Shown here: piece after piece, positions 1-9,394 of the stretch
Layout: the number at the start of each line of letters is the position of its first letter
Numbering within the stretch: position 1 is the stretch's first letter
Source: Geobacillus thermoleovorans
Lineage (GTDB): Bacteria > Bacillota > Bacilli > Bacillales > Anoxybacillaceae
Reading direction: 5' to 3'
Assembly (NCBI RefSeq): GCF_001610955.1
Contig: NZ_CP014335.1
Location: forward strand, 1,901,001-1,965,000
DNA length: 64,000 bases
Notes under the pieces: model-generated
What the model saw: the letters and a program-made list of their open reading frames with translations, nothing else
Told to the model about the DNA's origin: nothing
Database searches by the model: none
Position numbers and translations under genes: made by a program

Positions 1-646
1 CAAACGCGCCGTACTGGGCAACAAGCGCCCCCGAGAACGCGACCATGGCATTGGAAAGGCCCAACCCTAAGACAATGAGCAAATTGGTGTTCGCCGACAG
101 GCTGCGAATCATGCGCGGATTATCGCCCGTCGCCCGAATCGCAAGCCCAATTTCCGTCTGTAAAAACCAGTCTGTGAACCATTTAAACAAAAGAGCAAGC
201 AACGTCATCGACAGGAGAATTCCCCATGTTTTCGCCGCGGCCGAGTCAAGTCCGATTTTCGTCCCCCATTCTTGAATGGTTGTAAAAACCGTCTTCTCAT
301 TCAAAAGCGGCACGTTCGAACGCCCCATGATGCGAAGATTGATCGAATAAAGCGCAATCATCATTAAAATGCCCGACAAAAGCGGATTGACCTTCCCTGC
401 TGTATGAAGAAGCCCGGTCATACACCCGGCAGCGAATCCAACGAAAAGCGCCAGACACGTCGCCACAAACGGATTGATCCCGTTGACAATCAACGTCGCC
501 GCCACAGCAGCTCCTGTCACAAAGCTGCCGTCCACGGTTAAATCAGGGAAATCCAACACACGAAACGACAAATACACTCCCAGCGCCATAATGGCGTAAA
601 TCAGTCCCGATTCCACTGCTCCCGTGATGGACGCCAGCAACAGCAC
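1..646 (-). CDS. ABC transporter permease (partial, runs off left edge)
   Basis: Translating the minus strand from the GTG at 646 gives an open frame of over 210 residues running off the window edge. It is strongly hydrophobic with several membrane segments, and contains a VLDFPDLTVDGSF stretch and a later AIRATGDNPRMIRSL loop. Both are typical of the permeases paired with TrpX/DUF534-type binding proteins. An in-frame TGA at 647-649 forces the GTG start, and AAAGGA lies just upstream inside the previous gene's end. It follows the binding-protein gene by 8 nt, so both are one operon. An ATPase is expected to the left. Substrate unknown; tryptophan-like or other small organic solutes are possible. 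Confidence 0.85.
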   Translation of the reverse strand, partial: MLLLASITGAVESGLIYAIMALGVYLSFRVLDFPDLTVDGSFVTGAAVAATLIVNGINPFVATCLALFVGFAAGCMTGLLHTAGKVNPLLSGILMMIALYSINLRIMGRSNVPLLNEKTVFTTIQEWGTKIGLDSAAAKTWGILLSMTLLALLFKWFTDWFLQTEIGLAIRATGDNPRMIRSLSANTNLLIVLGLGLSNAMVAFSGALVAQYGAF

Positions 647-654
647 TCATCCTT

Positions 655-1668
655 TCATTCGATGTATTCCGCCATTTGATCCCATTCAGGCTTCAGTTTG
701 ATTCCTTGTTTTTCCGCTGCTTGTTTATTGATCACCAATTTTAATTTTTTCGGATATTCTGGTTTGATCTCTGATGGTTTGGCTTCTCCTTTTAAAATGG
801 CGACTGCCATTTGCCCCGCTTGATAGCCGATATCGTAGTAATCAAACCCATACGCCGCAAAACAGCCTCGTTTTAATGAATCGAGCTCTCCCGTAAAAAC
901 AGGGATTTTTTTCTCGTTGGCAACGCTGACAACCGATTCAATGGCAGATACAACGGTGTTGTCCGTCACGATGTAAAACACATCTGCCTTGCCAACTAAC
1001 GACTCTGCCGCCTGTTTCACCTCGGCTGTGGTCGAAACGGAGGCTTCCACCAACTTCAAATCCGTATGTTTCGCCGCTTCCTTCACTTTTTCAATTTGCG
1101 CCAACGAGTTTTGTTCGCCCGCGTTATAAATAAGCCCAACGGTTTTCGCATCCGTTTGCTCATCGATGAATTGAATCGTTTTGCGAATCGCATCGGGATG
1201 GCTGTCCGTTGTTCCCGTGATGTTTTCCCCTGCCTTGTCCATCGATGGAACTAAACCGGCGCCGACCGGATCCGTCACGGATGTAAACACAATGGGAATG
1301 TCTTTCGTCGCATTGAGCGCACTTTGCGCGCTCGGAGTCGAGTTGGCAAAAATAAGGTCAACCCCATCCGATACAAAGTTATTGGCGATCGTTTGGCTGT
1401 TATTCATGTCGCCTTGGGCATTTTGGATATTGTACCGAACATTTTTCCCCTCTTTAAATCCCCCGTCTTCGAGCGCCTTTTTAAATCCATTGAAGGCAGC
1501 ATCTAACGATGGATGTTGAATGATTTGGGTGACGCCAATCGTAAACGTTTTCTGCTTTCCATCTTCTTTCGCACCGTTCGTCGCGGCCTTCTCTTCTCCC
1601 CCACAGCCTGAGAGTGCCAAAACTCCGAAAACGACCGGTATCGCGAATCGTTTGATCGCTTGTTTCAT
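655..1668 (-). CDS. ABC transporter substrate-binding lipoprotein (TrpX/DUF534 type)
   Basis: Extracellular solute-binding lipoprotein for the adjacent permease. I start it at the ATG at 1668, preceded by GAGGAGGAA, not at the upstream in-frame ATG at 1707. This gives about 337 residues beginning with a lysine/arginine-rich signal peptide and lipobox LSGC (Cys22). The body has the DUF534 periplasmic-binding fold signature (TIGVTQIIQHPSLDAA near the mature N-terminus, FVSDGVDLIFANSTPSAQ, VFTSVTDPVGAGLV). Family members bind tryptophan, other amino acids or uncharacterised ligands, so the ligand is not predicted. The next minus-strand gene upstream is separated by about 120 nt. Confidence 0.88.
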   Translation of the reverse strand: MKQAIKRFAIPVVFGVLALSGCGGEEKAATNGAKEDGKQKTFTIGVTQIIQHPSLDAAFNGFKKALEDGGFKEGKNVRYNIQNAQGDMNNSQTIANNFVSDGVDLIFANSTPSAQSALNATKDIPIVFTSVTDPVGAGLVPSMDKAGENITGTTDSHPDAIRKTIQFIDEQTDAKTVGLIYNAGEQNSLAQIEKVKEAAKHTDLKLVEASVSTTAEVKQAAESLVGKADVFYIVTDNTVVSAIESVVSVANEKKIPVFTGELDSLKRGCFAAYGFDYYDIGYQAGQMAVAILKGEAKPSEIKPEYPKKLKLVINKQAAEKQGIKLKPEWDQMAEYIE

Positions 1669-1786
1669 GAATGATTCCTCCTCGCCTCTTTGATCGCTGC
1701 TTTCCAAAAGGATTTTTCTCTGAATTAAAAAATAAGGTATTATATTACGTATTTTCAGACATTTTTTTATATGGATAGACTCGGCA

Positions 1787-2929
1787 TTAACGTCGAATAT
1801 CCCACTTCGGCCGCTTTTGGTGCGTGAAAAAATGATTGCGGCGTTTGCGTTTCTCGAGCCGCTCTTCGCAAAATTGATCGGCTGCCTCGATCGTCGTTAT
1901 TCCTTCCGATTCAGCCCGCGCATAAATGGCGAGCAGCGTATCATAAATCGCTTTCGTTTTCGCCAACACCCGCTCTTTGTTCGCTCCGTACAGTTCATCG
2001 GCCACTTGAATGAGGCCGCCGGCGTTGACGATATAATCGGGGGCATACATGATGCCCTTTTCTTTCAACATACGGGCGTGGCGTTTGTCAGCCAGCTGAT
2101 TGTTCGCCGAACCGACGACCGCTTTCACTCGCAGCTCGGCGATCGTTTCATCGTTGATGACGCCGCCAAATGCGCACGGGACGAACACATCGGCTTCGAC
2201 GCGATAAATATCCGTTCCGTTCACCGGCTTGACGGACGCCCCGATTTGCTTGCCGTACGCCACGACCTCTTTGACTGCCGCTTCGTTCAAATCGCACACA
2301 TACAGATCCGCCCCTTCTTCAAGCAAACGAAGCGCCACTTTTTTTCCGACTTTTCCGAGCCCTTGCACCGCATACGTTTTGCCATGCAAATGCTTGCTGC
2401 CAAACACAACATCGTTCGTCGCCTGAATGCCGTAAACAACGCCCTCGGCGGTCGGCACGGATGAGTCGCCGCTTCCGCCATACGCTTCCGGAACGCCGAC
2501 GATGCAATTCGTCTCTTTCAGCGCGTGCACAAAATCGTCCGGCGTCGTCCCCATATCCGTGCCCGTGTAAAACCGGCCGCCTAATGACTCCACGAACTGG
2601 CCGAAAGCGCGAAACAATTCCGGCGATTTGTCTTTGCGCGGATCGCCGATGATCACCGCCTTGCCGCCGCCAAAATCGACATCGGCAGCCAAGCATTTAT
2701 ACGTCATCCCTTTCGACAGCCGAAGCGCATCGGCGAGCGCCTCTTCCGTCGTGGCATACGGATGCATCCGACAGCCGCCGAGCGCCGGCCCAAGAGCCGT
2801 GCTATGAATGGCGATGATCGCCCTTAGGCCGGTCGCTTCATCGAGACAAAACACCACCTGTTCATGTTCACGCATTTGGAAAAACAAATCCAATCTTTGT
2901 GACATGTTTGGCGATAGCATGACATTCAT
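1787..2929 (-). CDS. pdh: L-phenylalanine dehydrogenase (Glu/Leu/Phe/Val dehydrogenase family)
   Basis: Oxidative deamination of L-phenylalanine to phenylpyruvate with NAD+. The start at 2929 is preceded by GAGGGGAAGCG; about 380 residues, usual for the family. Visible are the substrate-binding GGCRMHPY loop (leucine dehydrogenases usually have GGTRM), the catalytic lysine in [28 protein letters not shown], and the Rossmann loop GLGKVG. The GGCRM and DKSPELFR stretches match phenylalanine dehydrogenases as I remember them better than leucine dehydrogenases. Context supports this: it lies beside the phenylacetate operon and shares its palindromic operator. Leucine or broad branched-chain specificity remains possible. 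A cre box and an AACGT-type operator lie upstream. Confidence 0.8.
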   Translation of the reverse strand: MNVMLSPNMSQRLDLFFQMREHEQVVFCLDEATGLRAIIAIHSTALGPALGGCRMHPYATTEEALADALRLSKGMTYKCLAADVDFGGGKAVIIGDPRKDKSPELFRAFGQFVESLGGRFYTGTDMGTTPDDFVHALKETNCIVGVPEAYGGSGDSSVPTAEGVVYGIQATNDVVFGSKHLHGKTYAVQGLGKVGKKVALRLLEEGADLYVCDLNEAAVKEVVAYGKQIGASVKPVNGTDIYRVEADVFVPCAFGGVINDETIAELRVKAVVGSANNQLADKRHARMLKEKGIMYAPDYIVNAGGLIQVADELYGANKERVLAKTKAIYDTLLAIYARAESEGITTIEAADQFCEERLEKRKRRNHFFTHQKRPKWDIRR

Positions 2930-2957
2930 CGCTTCCCCTCTCCTTTGCTTCACCGCT

Positions 2958-2971
2958 TGAAAGCGTTTTCA
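2958..2971. promoter_or_regulatory. cre box (CcpA site) upstream of pdh
   Basis: TGAAAGCGTTTTCA matches the cre consensus TGWAANCGNTNWCA at every position. It lies 28 nt upstream of the pdh start codon, between the start and the AACGT-type operator. A site here would normally give carbon catabolite repression by CcpA-HPr-Ser-P. Confidence 0.75.
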
Positions 2972-2992
2972 AGTTAATATAACAAAAAATAT

Positions 2993-3015
2993 TATCACGT
3001 TAAAATAACGTAATA
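2993..3015. promoter_or_regulatory. PaaX-type operator candidate upstream of pdh
   Basis: CACGTT(2996-3001)-N5-AACGTA(3007-3012) is an imperfect palindrome extended by matching TAT/ATA flanks. Half-site sequence and 5-nt spacing match the palindromes before paaA and paaK, which differ in the outer bases. It lies about 65-85 nt upstream of the pdh start, in an AT-rich promoter stretch. That PaaX binds it is inference from proximity of paaX. Confidence 0.6.
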
Positions 3016-3080
3016 CTATTTTTATAGTAACGATGTTCATTGTTAGTGTCAATCCTCTATCAACCAATTTTTCATCGCCA

Positions 3081-3108
3081 AAAAAAGACGCCGTTTGACA
3101 GGCGTCTT
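3081..3108 (-). terminator. Rho-independent terminator after nitronate monooxygenase gene
   Basis: On the minus strand AAGACGCC (3108-3101) pairs with GGCGTCTT (3092-3085) across an 8-nt loop, and a T run follows. It lies 8 nt beyond the stop codon at 3116. Confidence 0.85.
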
Positions 3109-3115
3109 CGTTCGA

Positions 3116-4066
3116 TCAGCGAAATAGTGTGGATAATGATTGCCACTGCGTTTTGGCTTCTGTCATCATTTGTTCAAACAGCTCGGCCACCGTTGGCACG
3201 CCATCGATGAGGCCAGCGATTTGCCCCGCGTTGATAAATCCTTCATGGAAATCGCCGAGGAGGGCGCCGCGGCGATGACGATCCTCCGATGTATATTCTT
3301 GAAACTGCTCGAGCGGCATGCCTTGCTGTTCATACTCCAGCAGCTTCTCGACATACGGCGTGCGCATGACGCGGCGGATGCGCCCGACCGAACGGCCGAC
3401 AATGACCGTTTCATTTTCCTTTGCCTCGACAAGCCGCTGTTTATACGCTTCATGAAACGGCGCTTCCTTCGTGGCCACAAGCCTGGTGCCGAGCTGCACC
3501 CCTTGGGCGCCGAGAGCCAGCGCGGCAAGCAGCCCGCGCCCATCGCCGATGCCGCCGGCAGCGATGACAGGAATGCGGACGGCGCTGACGACTTGCGGAA
3601 TGAGCGTCATCGTCGTCAGCTCGAGCGGCGAGTTGATTCCCGCCGCCTCATACCCCTCAGCGACGACGAGATCCGCTCCAGCCGCTTCCGCTTTTTTCGC
3701 TTGGCTGACCGAGGCGACGACGACGATCACCTTGATGCCATGTTCCGCAAAACGTGGAATCCACGGCGCCGGATTGCCAGCTGAAAGCGAAACGACCGGT
3801 ACTTGATGTTTGATGACAAGCTCGGCGATCTCCGCGGCGTGCGGCGTCACCTGCAGCGGGATGTTCACAGCAAACGGACGGTTGGTGCGCCGCTTCGTTT
3901 CAATAATCAGCGCCTCCACCTCATCGGGCGTCATCGTTCCGGCTCCGATCGTTCCAAGCCCCCCCGCTTCCGATACGGCGCTCGCCAGCTCGGCGTTGCT
4001 GATGTTGCCCATCCCCCCTTGAATGATCGGATAACGAAGATCAAGCAAACGACAAACATCATTCAT
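3116..4066 (-). CDS. Nitronate monooxygenase / 2-nitropropane dioxygenase-like FMN enzyme
   Basis: FMN-dependent TIM-barrel oxidoreductase, about 316 residues. The N-terminus has YPIIQGGMGNISNAELASAVSEAGGLGTIG, here cited as the QGGM and GGLGTIG motifs. The FMN phosphate-binding AAGGIGDGRGLLAALALGA lies near the middle. These place it with nitronate monooxygenases and the related FabK enoyl-ACP reductases; sequence alone does not separate them. I chose the ATG at 4066 because GGGGTG lies 8 nt upstream, although a GTG nine bases earlier is in frame. It is a single-gene unit with its own terminator. Its upstream region has CGTT-N7-AACG (4091-4105), a weak relative of the paa operator with wrong spacing. 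Confidence 0.8.
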   Translation of the reverse strand: MNDVCRLLDLRYPIIQGGMGNISNAELASAVSEAGGLGTIGAGTMTPDEVEALIIETKRRTNRPFAVNIPLQVTPHAAEIAELVIKHQVPVVSLSAGNPAPWIPRFAEHGIKVIVVVASVSQAKKAEAAGADLVVAEGYEAAGINSPLELTTMTLIPQVVSAVRIPVIAAGGIGDGRGLLAALALGAQGVQLGTRLVATKEAPFHEAYKQRLVEAKENETVIVGRSVGRIRRVMRTPYVEKLLEYEQQGMPLEQFQEYTSEDRHRRGALLGDFHEGFINAGQIAGLIDGVPTVAELFEQMMTEAKTQWQSLSTLFR

Positions 4067-4387
4067 TATATTCACACCCCGTGAAAAATACGTTATATAT
4101 AAACGATACCATATTTTTTAGAAGATGCGAATGGTTGATTTATATAACGAAGAAAAAACGAACACCAATTTAACCGTATGAATTTCCTTTGAAGCCTATT
4201 TTCACCAGTGAAGACTGCCGTAAGTCAACACCGCGCCCCACAGCGATGAAAAATCGACAACGATTGGTGGGCGTCCACACCAATGATGATCGTTTGGACG
4301 ACAACATGCTTCTTCCACGTTGCCGTACCGAACGTTCCATGAACGTCAAACAGGATGCACAGCTGTTGTTGCGCCGTGCATCCCGGT
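4067..4387. other. Intergenic region without a supportable gene
   Basis: About 320 nt between the nitronate monooxygenase start and the paaX stop. Short frames on both strands (for example 4170-4391 minus) show no recognisable motif or ribosome site. The left part is AT-rich and probably holds the promoter of the monooxygenase gene. No clear terminator for paaX was found. Confidence 0.6.
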
Positions 4388-5245
4388 TCATTCCACCGAT
4401 ATCTCTTCCTCTTCTTTTTTGTCAAGCTCTGCCCCTTCTTGAAACACCGCTTCAAAGAAACGGCTGGCCGGTGCCGCGAGTTGTTGATAATAGTCGTTGA
4501 ACAAGGCGGCCGCATGGCTTCCCATCCACTCATTCGGCAACAGCTCTTCCGGCAAGCCGGGGTCGATGAACAAAAATTTTCGGTATTCATGGACGAGCTT
4601 CGTCCGCTCGACAAAACATTCCGCGTCCGACATTTCGCCGCGCTCGATTTTATGTTTGTCAATCACATATTTTTGACTGTAGACCGCAATAAACTGCTCG
4701 TATTTTTGGTTGATCTCTTCTAAGTTCCAGCACTTTTCCACAAGCTGCTTATTCGTATGCGGTCCATCGTATTCGGCAAGAAAGAAGTCGACATACGGGC
4801 GGATGTCATACTTGTCGATCAAGTCGTACACTTGTTGCTCCAAATTATTCGGTGAAATCCAGCAGCTGTTGGAAATCGTGCCGAACCCGCTCCAAACAAG
4901 CTCCTTTCGCAGTTCATCGCGCAAATGCCGCTTATCCTCAGGAATCGTATAGATGAGAATGCGCCATTTCCCGTCCCAATGCTCGGGGCGCGTTTTGTAA
5001 ATGCGCCGCGCCGCTTCTTCCATCCGCTTGACGCCGCGTTCCGTGAGCGAATAGTAGCTTTTATTGCCGCGTTTTTCCGCGCGAATCCAGCCTTGTTTGC
5101 TCATGCGCGACACCGCCGCCCGCACCGCCTGGTCGTTATGGCCGAACTCGCGGAGGAGGCGGATTAGGCTCCCGATCCAAATTTCACCGCCGTAATGGCG
5201 GATGTAGTCGCCGTAAATCGTAAAGATCATTGAGCGTGTGTTCAT
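4388..5245 (-). CDS. paaX: PaaX-family transcriptional repressor
   Basis: GntR-like winged-helix repressor of phenylacetate catabolism, released by phenylacetyl-CoA in characterised members. 285 residues, close to the family's usual 300. Recognisable PaaX features are the start MNTRSMIFTIYGDYIRHYGGEIWIG (positions 1-25), the helix-turn-helix VRAAVSRMSKQGWIRAEKRGNKSYY (about 41-65), WDGKWRILIYTIPE and the C-terminal LVHEYRKFLFIDPGLPEELLP segment. The C-terminus is unusually acidic. AAAGGGAG precedes the start. It is transcribed in the same direction as the paa operon but separated from paaJ by a terminator, so it has its own transcript. Confidence 0.93.
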   Translation of the reverse strand: MNTRSMIFTIYGDYIRHYGGEIWIGSLIRLLREFGHNDQAVRAAVSRMSKQGWIRAEKRGNKSYYSLTERGVKRMEEAARRIYKTRPEHWDGKWRILIYTIPEDKRHLRDELRKELVWSGFGTISNSCWISPNNLEQQVYDLIDKYDIRPYVDFFLAEYDGPHTNKQLVEKCWNLEEINQKYEQFIAVYSQKYVIDKHKIERGEMSDAECFVERTKLVHEYRKFLFIDPGLPEELLPNEWMGSHAAALFNDYYQQLAAPASRFFEAVFQEGAELDKKEEEEISVE

Positions 5246-5335
5246 TGTGAATGGGCTCCCTTTATCTTGTTTTCGAAATATAATCGTAACAAACTTTTAT
5301 CACGCTGGCAAGACGGACGAAAAAACAAAAGGAAT

Positions 5336-5372
5336 AAAAAAGAGCCGCACCGCTAAAAAAGCAGGCGGCTCT
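5336..5372 (-). terminator. Terminator downstream of the paa operon
   Basis: AGAGCCGC (5341-5348) and GCGGCTCT (5365-5372) form a stem. On the minus strand this is followed by a T-rich run. It lies about 135 nt after paaJ and before paaX. Confidence 0.75.
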
Positions 5373-5508
5373 CAACGGCATGCAAACATGCGGCCGCAGC
5401 TTCGGCAGCTTCATCAACTTAGGCAGACGTCATTCAACCAGACCGGCTGTATGACGGGCCGTCGTCTGAACATAACCATCCTTTCCGCCGAACGAAGACA
5501 AGGCGCTC

Positions 5509-6720
5509 TCACCGTTCGTCCGCGTTTTTCACAATCGTCGCGATTCCTTGGCCGACGCCGATGCACATCGTTGCCAAGCCATAGGTGACGCCGCGTTTTC
5601 GCATTTCGTAAATCAATGTCGTCAAAATGCGGGCGCCGCTCGCGCCAAGCGGATGGCCAAGGGCAATCGCTCCCCCGTTGACGTTCACTTTCGCCCGATC
5701 GAGCTCAAGCTGCCGGATGCATTCCAGCGCTTGCGAGGCAAACGCCTCGTTCAGCTCGACAAGTCCGATGTCGTCAAGCGACAACCCTGCGCGGCGCAAC
5801 GCTTTGCGTGTCGCAAAAATCGGGCCTATCCCCATCACCGCCGGTTCGACGCCGGCGACAGCCGAAGTGACATAAACCGCCAGCGGCTTGAGGCCGAGTT
5901 CCTTCGCCTTCTCTGCGCTCATGACTAGCAGCGCCGCCGCCCCGTCGTTGACGCCGGAAGAGTTGCCGGCCGTCACCGTGCCGTTTTCAAACAATGGGGG
6001 CAGCTTCGCCAGTTTCTCAAGCGTCGTATCCGGACGCGGATGCTCGTCTTTATCGACGACAACGCGGTTGCCTTTTCGATCGTGATAAACGACCGGCACG
6101 AGTTCATCGGCAAACCGATTCGTTTCGATCGCTTGTTTCGCTTTCATTTGGCTTTCGTAAGCAAACTCATCTTGCGCCTCGCGCGTAATGCCGAATCGCT
6201 TCGCCACATTTTCCGCCGTTTGCGGCATGCTGTCGGTGCCATACATTTCGTGCATTTTCGGATTGATAAAGCGCCAACCGATCGTTGTGTCATACATCTC
6301 GATGTTGCCGCGCGGAAAATCGCTTGACGGTTTGGCCATGACAAACGGGGCGCGCGTCATGCTTTCCACGCCGCCGGCGATCATGATATCGGCCTCATTG
6401 GCCAAAATCGCCCGCGCCGCATAATTGACCGCATCAAGCCCTGAACCGCACAGCCGATTGACCGTCACCCCTGCGACCTCAATCGGCAGCCCGGCCAACA
6501 GCGCCGCCATGCGGGCGACGTTTCGGTTGTCCTCGCCGGCTTGGTTGGCGTTTCCAAAGACAACGTCATCAATTTGCTCGACCGGCACATTCGGATTTCG
6601 CTCGATGAGCGCTCGAATGACAACAGCCGCCAAATCATCCGGCCTGACTTCTTTTAGCGCGCCCTTGTAGCGGCCAATCGGTGTGCGCACCGCATCCACA
6701 ATCACGACTTCTCTGCCCAT
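5509..6720 (-). CDS. paaJ: 3-oxoadipyl-CoA / 3-oxo-5,6-dehydrosuberyl-CoA thiolase
   Basis: Thiolase releasing acetyl-CoA in the last steps of phenylacetate breakdown (twice in the known pathway). 403 residues, normal for PcaF/PaaJ. The acyl-accepting cysteine is Cys91 in [16 protein letters not shown], the histidine in [14 protein letters not shown] and the second cysteine in TMCIGVGQG complete the active site. The [11 protein letters not shown] segment is characteristic of 3-oxoadipyl-CoA thiolases rather than ordinary acetoacetyl-CoA thiolases. It is the last gene of the paa operon, 26 nt after paaH. Confidence 0.88.
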   Translation of the reverse strand: MGREVVIVDAVRTPIGRYKGALKEVRPDDLAAVVIRALIERNPNVPVEQIDDVVFGNANQAGEDNRNVARMAALLAGLPIEVAGVTVNRLCGSGLDAVNYAARAILANEADIMIAGGVESMTRAPFVMAKPSSDFPRGNIEMYDTTIGWRFINPKMHEMYGTDSMPQTAENVAKRFGITREAQDEFAYESQMKAKQAIETNRFADELVPVVYHDRKGNRVVVDKDEHPRPDTTLEKLAKLPPLFENGTVTAGNSSGVNDGAAALLVMSAEKAKELGLKPLAVYVTSAVAGVEPAVMGIGPIFATRKALRRAGLSLDDIGLVELNEAFASQALECIRQLELDRAKVNVNGGAIALGHPLGASGARILTTLIYEMRKRGVTYGLATMCIGVGQGIATIVKNADER

Positions 6721-6746
6721 GTTCTCTCCCTTCCTTTTCTAGCGAA

Positions 6747-7610
6747 TCAGCTGTTTTCCCGATTCGTATAGTCATAGACGCCGCGGCCGGTTTTGCGGCC
6801 AAGCCGCCCCGCTTTGACGTATTGCTCCAAAAGCGGCGCCGGGCGGTATTTTTCTCCGAGTTTTTCGTGCAAATATTTTAAGTTGTTCAATCTCGTATCA
6901 AGCCCAACTAAATCAGCGAGCTCAAACGGCCCCATCGGGAAATTGAGGCCGAGCTTGATCGCCTTGTCGATCTCTTCGGGCGTCCCGACCCCTTCTTGCA
7001 GCATGTAAAACGCTTCATTGCCGACAAGGGCGCTGATCCGGCTCGTGACAAATCCAGGAAATTCATTGACAACCACTGTCTCTTTTCCCATTCGCTCGGC
7101 CGCTTCTTTCGCCACTTGCGCCGTTTCGTCGCTCGTCTCAAGGCCACGGATGATTTCCACAAGCTTCATTTTATGAACCGGATTGAAAAAATGCATGGCG
7201 ATGACCCGCTCCGGCCGCTTCGTGAACGAACCGATTTCGGTCGGACTCATGGTGGATGTATTCGTCGCAAAATAGCACGACGCCGGTGCATGGGCGTCAA
7301 TCGTCTCGAACACTTGCTTTTTCAATTCAAGCTTTTCCGGCACCGCCTCGATCACCAAATCGGCATCGCGCACAGCGGCCGCCAAATCAAGTGAATACGA
7401 CAGGCGCGCCTCGGCTTCTTGCCGCTCGCTGTCGGTCAATTTCCCTCGAGCGACCCCTTGTTCAAAAATCGAAGCAATCTCCTTCTGGGCGCTCTCCAAT
7501 TGTTCTTGCTTAATGTCCACTAAAGTCGTCTGGAACCCGCCGACAGCGCCGACATACGCAATGCCTCTCCCCATCACGCCGCTGCCGACGACAACAAGGC
7601 GTTCGATCAT
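6747..7610 (-). CDS. paaH: 3-hydroxyacyl-CoA dehydrogenase
   Basis: NAD-dependent oxidation of 3-hydroxyadipyl-CoA to 3-oxoadipyl-CoA. Start at 7610 is preceded by GGAGAGGGGGAAGACG; an upstream in-frame ATG at 7637 lacks a site. About 287 residues. The Rossmann motif VVGSGVMGRGIAYVGA is at the extreme N-terminus. The catalytic histidine lies in AMHFFNPVHKMKLVEI. The C-terminal domain contains LGLNFPMGPFELADLVGLD. Similar to BHBD (Hbd), but its place between aldH and paaJ argues for the PaaH role. Confidence 0.87.
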   Translation of the reverse strand: MIERLVVVGSGVMGRGIAYVGAVGGFQTTLVDIKQEQLESAQKEIASIFEQGVARGKLTDSERQEAEARLSYSLDLAAAVRDADLVIEAVPEKLELKKQVFETIDAHAPASCYFATNTSTMSPTEIGSFTKRPERVIAMHFFNPVHKMKLVEIIRGLETSDETAQVAKEAAERMGKETVVVNEFPGFVTSRISALVGNEAFYMLQEGVGTPEEIDKAIKLGLNFPMGPFELADLVGLDTRLNNLKYLHEKLGEKYRPAPLLEQYVKAGRLGRKTGRGVYDYTNRENS

Positions 7611-7700
7611 CGTCTTCCCCCTCTCCTGCTTTCGCATATGACGGCTGATGCATCAAGCCGGCGTGCCTTTCGCCAAGCAGCGGACGCCGTCAAATGAATG

Positions 7701-7726
7701 GGCACCCCATCACGAGCGACGGGGTG
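7701..7726. repeat. Intercistronic hairpin between aldH and paaH
   Basis: GCACCCC and GGGGTGC arms flank an 11-12 nt loop in the 250-nt gap between the aldehyde dehydrogenase stop and paaH. No T run follows in the operon direction, so it looks more like an RNA-stabilising or attenuating hairpin than a full terminator. The gap (7611-7859) shows no gene. Confidence 0.45.
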
Positions 7727-7859
7727 CTCGGCAAACGAGCGGGCGTGTCTCTCCACGCTTGCCCTAACCGGCTCTTGCCTTCAAGGGCGGCAAACTGAAC
7801 GTTGCTTCCAAGGACGCGACCCGCTCTCGTATAGTAGCAAACGCAAAACGGAGAAAATC

Positions 7860-9377
7860 TTAGACGCCAAACGGATTAAGCGGACGCGGACCGTAATACG
7901 ACAGCACGCTTTTCGTTTCTGTGTACAAATCAAGCGCCTCGACAGACAGCTCACGCCCAAATCCGGACTGTTTGTAGCCGCCAAACGGCGTGCCTGGGAA
8001 AGCGGAGAATGGGCTGTTGACCATGACAATGCCGGAGCGCAGCTGTTTCGCTACGCGAACGGCGCGGCCATGATCTTTCGTCCAGATCGCGGCGGCCAGT
8101 CCATAGTCGCTGTCGTTCGCCAATTCAATGGCTTCGGCTTCATCGCGGAATTTCATCACGACGACAACCGGTCCAAAAATTTCTTCACGAACCGCTTTCA
8201 TTTGATGGTTCACGTTCGTCAAAATCGTCGGTTCATACCAGTAACCGTTTTCAAACCCAGCGACAACTGCCTCTTTTCCCCCGGCGGCGACCGTCGCTCC
8301 GTCGGCGACAGCCGATTGCACGTATTCGTCAATCACTTCCAGCTGCCCGCGGCTGATGATCGCCCCAACATGCGTGCCGGCATCAAACGGGTCGCCGAGT
8401 TTCAGCTGCTTCGTTTTGGCCACGAACGCTTCCATAAACGCGTCATAGATGCTTTCATGCACATACAAGCGGGAACGCGCCTCGCACGATTGGCCGCTGT
8501 TGTAGAAAATGCCGAACAATGAGCCGGCGACAGCGGCTTCTAAATCAGCGTCCGCAAACACAAGGCTTGGCGATTTGCCCCCCAGCTCGAGCGTCACCCG
8601 TTTTAATGTTTTCGACGCCTTCTCCATAATTTCCTTCCCCACCGGCGTCGATCCGGTAAACGCCACTTTGTCGACGAGCGGATGTTCGACCAAATAGTCC
8701 CCAACTTCCGCTCCGGCGCCCGTCACCACATTGACGACCCCTTCCGGCACGCCGGCCTCATGGCAAATTTCCGCCAGCACAAGGCAGGTGAGCGGCGTCA
8801 GCGACGCCGGTTTAACGACGACCGAGCATCCAGCGGCAATGGCAGGCGCGATTTTCCAAGCCGCCATCATGAGCGGATAGTTCCAAGGAATGATTTGGGC
8901 GCACACACCGACAGGCTCTTTTTCTGTATAGTTGTGAAACGCGCCCGGCATCGGGTTGACCGCCCCGCGGTGCCCAATGATCGCCCCGGCGAAAAATTCA
9001 AAGTCTTCAATCGCCTGCATCACTTGCCCTTGAGCAGCCGACAACGCTTTGCCGGTATTCAAAATTTCCAATTCCACCAATTCATTAAAACGTTCGCGCA
9101 TGATGGCCGCAATTTGGTACAAGATGCGCGCCCGTTTTTGCACCGGAAAATGACGCCATTTCCCACGGTCAAACGCTTGCCTTGCCGCCTGCACCGCCCG
9201 TTCGGCATCCTCGCGCGTCCCTTTGGCGACGCGGGCGACCGGTTCGCCAGTGGCCGGATTGGTCACCACAAATGTTTCGCCCGAGGCGCTTTCGACCCGC
9301 TCCCCGTTCACAATCAAATGATAGAAATCACGTTTGGTCGGCATCGGTTCCATTTTCTTTTGTTTGACAGTCGCCAT
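7860..9377 (-). CDS. NAD(P)-dependent aldehyde dehydrogenase of the paa operon
   Basis: 505-residue classical aldehyde dehydrogenase. It has the cofactor segment PWNYPLMMAAWKIAPA, the general-base glutamate in LELGGKSP, and the catalytic cysteine in FYNSGQSCEARSR. Start at 9377 follows GGGGGAAAAAACG. Two roles fit. It could oxidise phenylacetaldehyde to phenylacetate, or act as the stand-alone semialdehyde dehydrogenase (PacL type) that replaces the C-terminal half-reaction of PaaZ after ring opening. Its position between paaG and paaH, and the absence of a paaZ fusion here, favour the second. Both remain inference. Confidence 0.88.
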   Translation of the reverse strand: MATVKQKKMEPMPTKRDFYHLIVNGERVESASGETFVVTNPATGEPVARVAKGTREDAERAVQAARQAFDRGKWRHFPVQKRARILYQIAAIMRERFNELVELEILNTGKALSAAQGQVMQAIEDFEFFAGAIIGHRGAVNPMPGAFHNYTEKEPVGVCAQIIPWNYPLMMAAWKIAPAIAAGCSVVVKPASLTPLTCLVLAEICHEAGVPEGVVNVVTGAGAEVGDYLVEHPLVDKVAFTGSTPVGKEIMEKASKTLKRVTLELGGKSPSLVFADADLEAAVAGSLFGIFYNSGQSCEARSRLYVHESIYDAFMEAFVAKTKQLKLGDPFDAGTHVGAIISRGQLEVIDEYVQSAVADGATVAAGGKEAVVAGFENGYWYEPTILTNVNHQMKAVREEIFGPVVVVMKFRDEAEAIELANDSDYGLAAAIWTKDHGRAVRVAKQLRSGIVMVNSPFSAFPGTPFGGYKQSGFGRELSVEALDLYTETKSVLSYYGPRPLNPFGV

Positions 9378-9394
9378 CGTTTTTTCCCCCTTGC

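Noticed and set aside
4089..4107. Fourth PaaX-type operator before the nitronate monooxygenase gene
   Set aside because: CGTT and AACG arms exist, but the spacer is 7 instead of 5 and flanks do not match.
4170..4391. 73-residue minus frame after paaX and overlapping plus frames
   Set aside because: No ribosome site, no recognisable domain; may be decayed DNA but the parent cannot be named.
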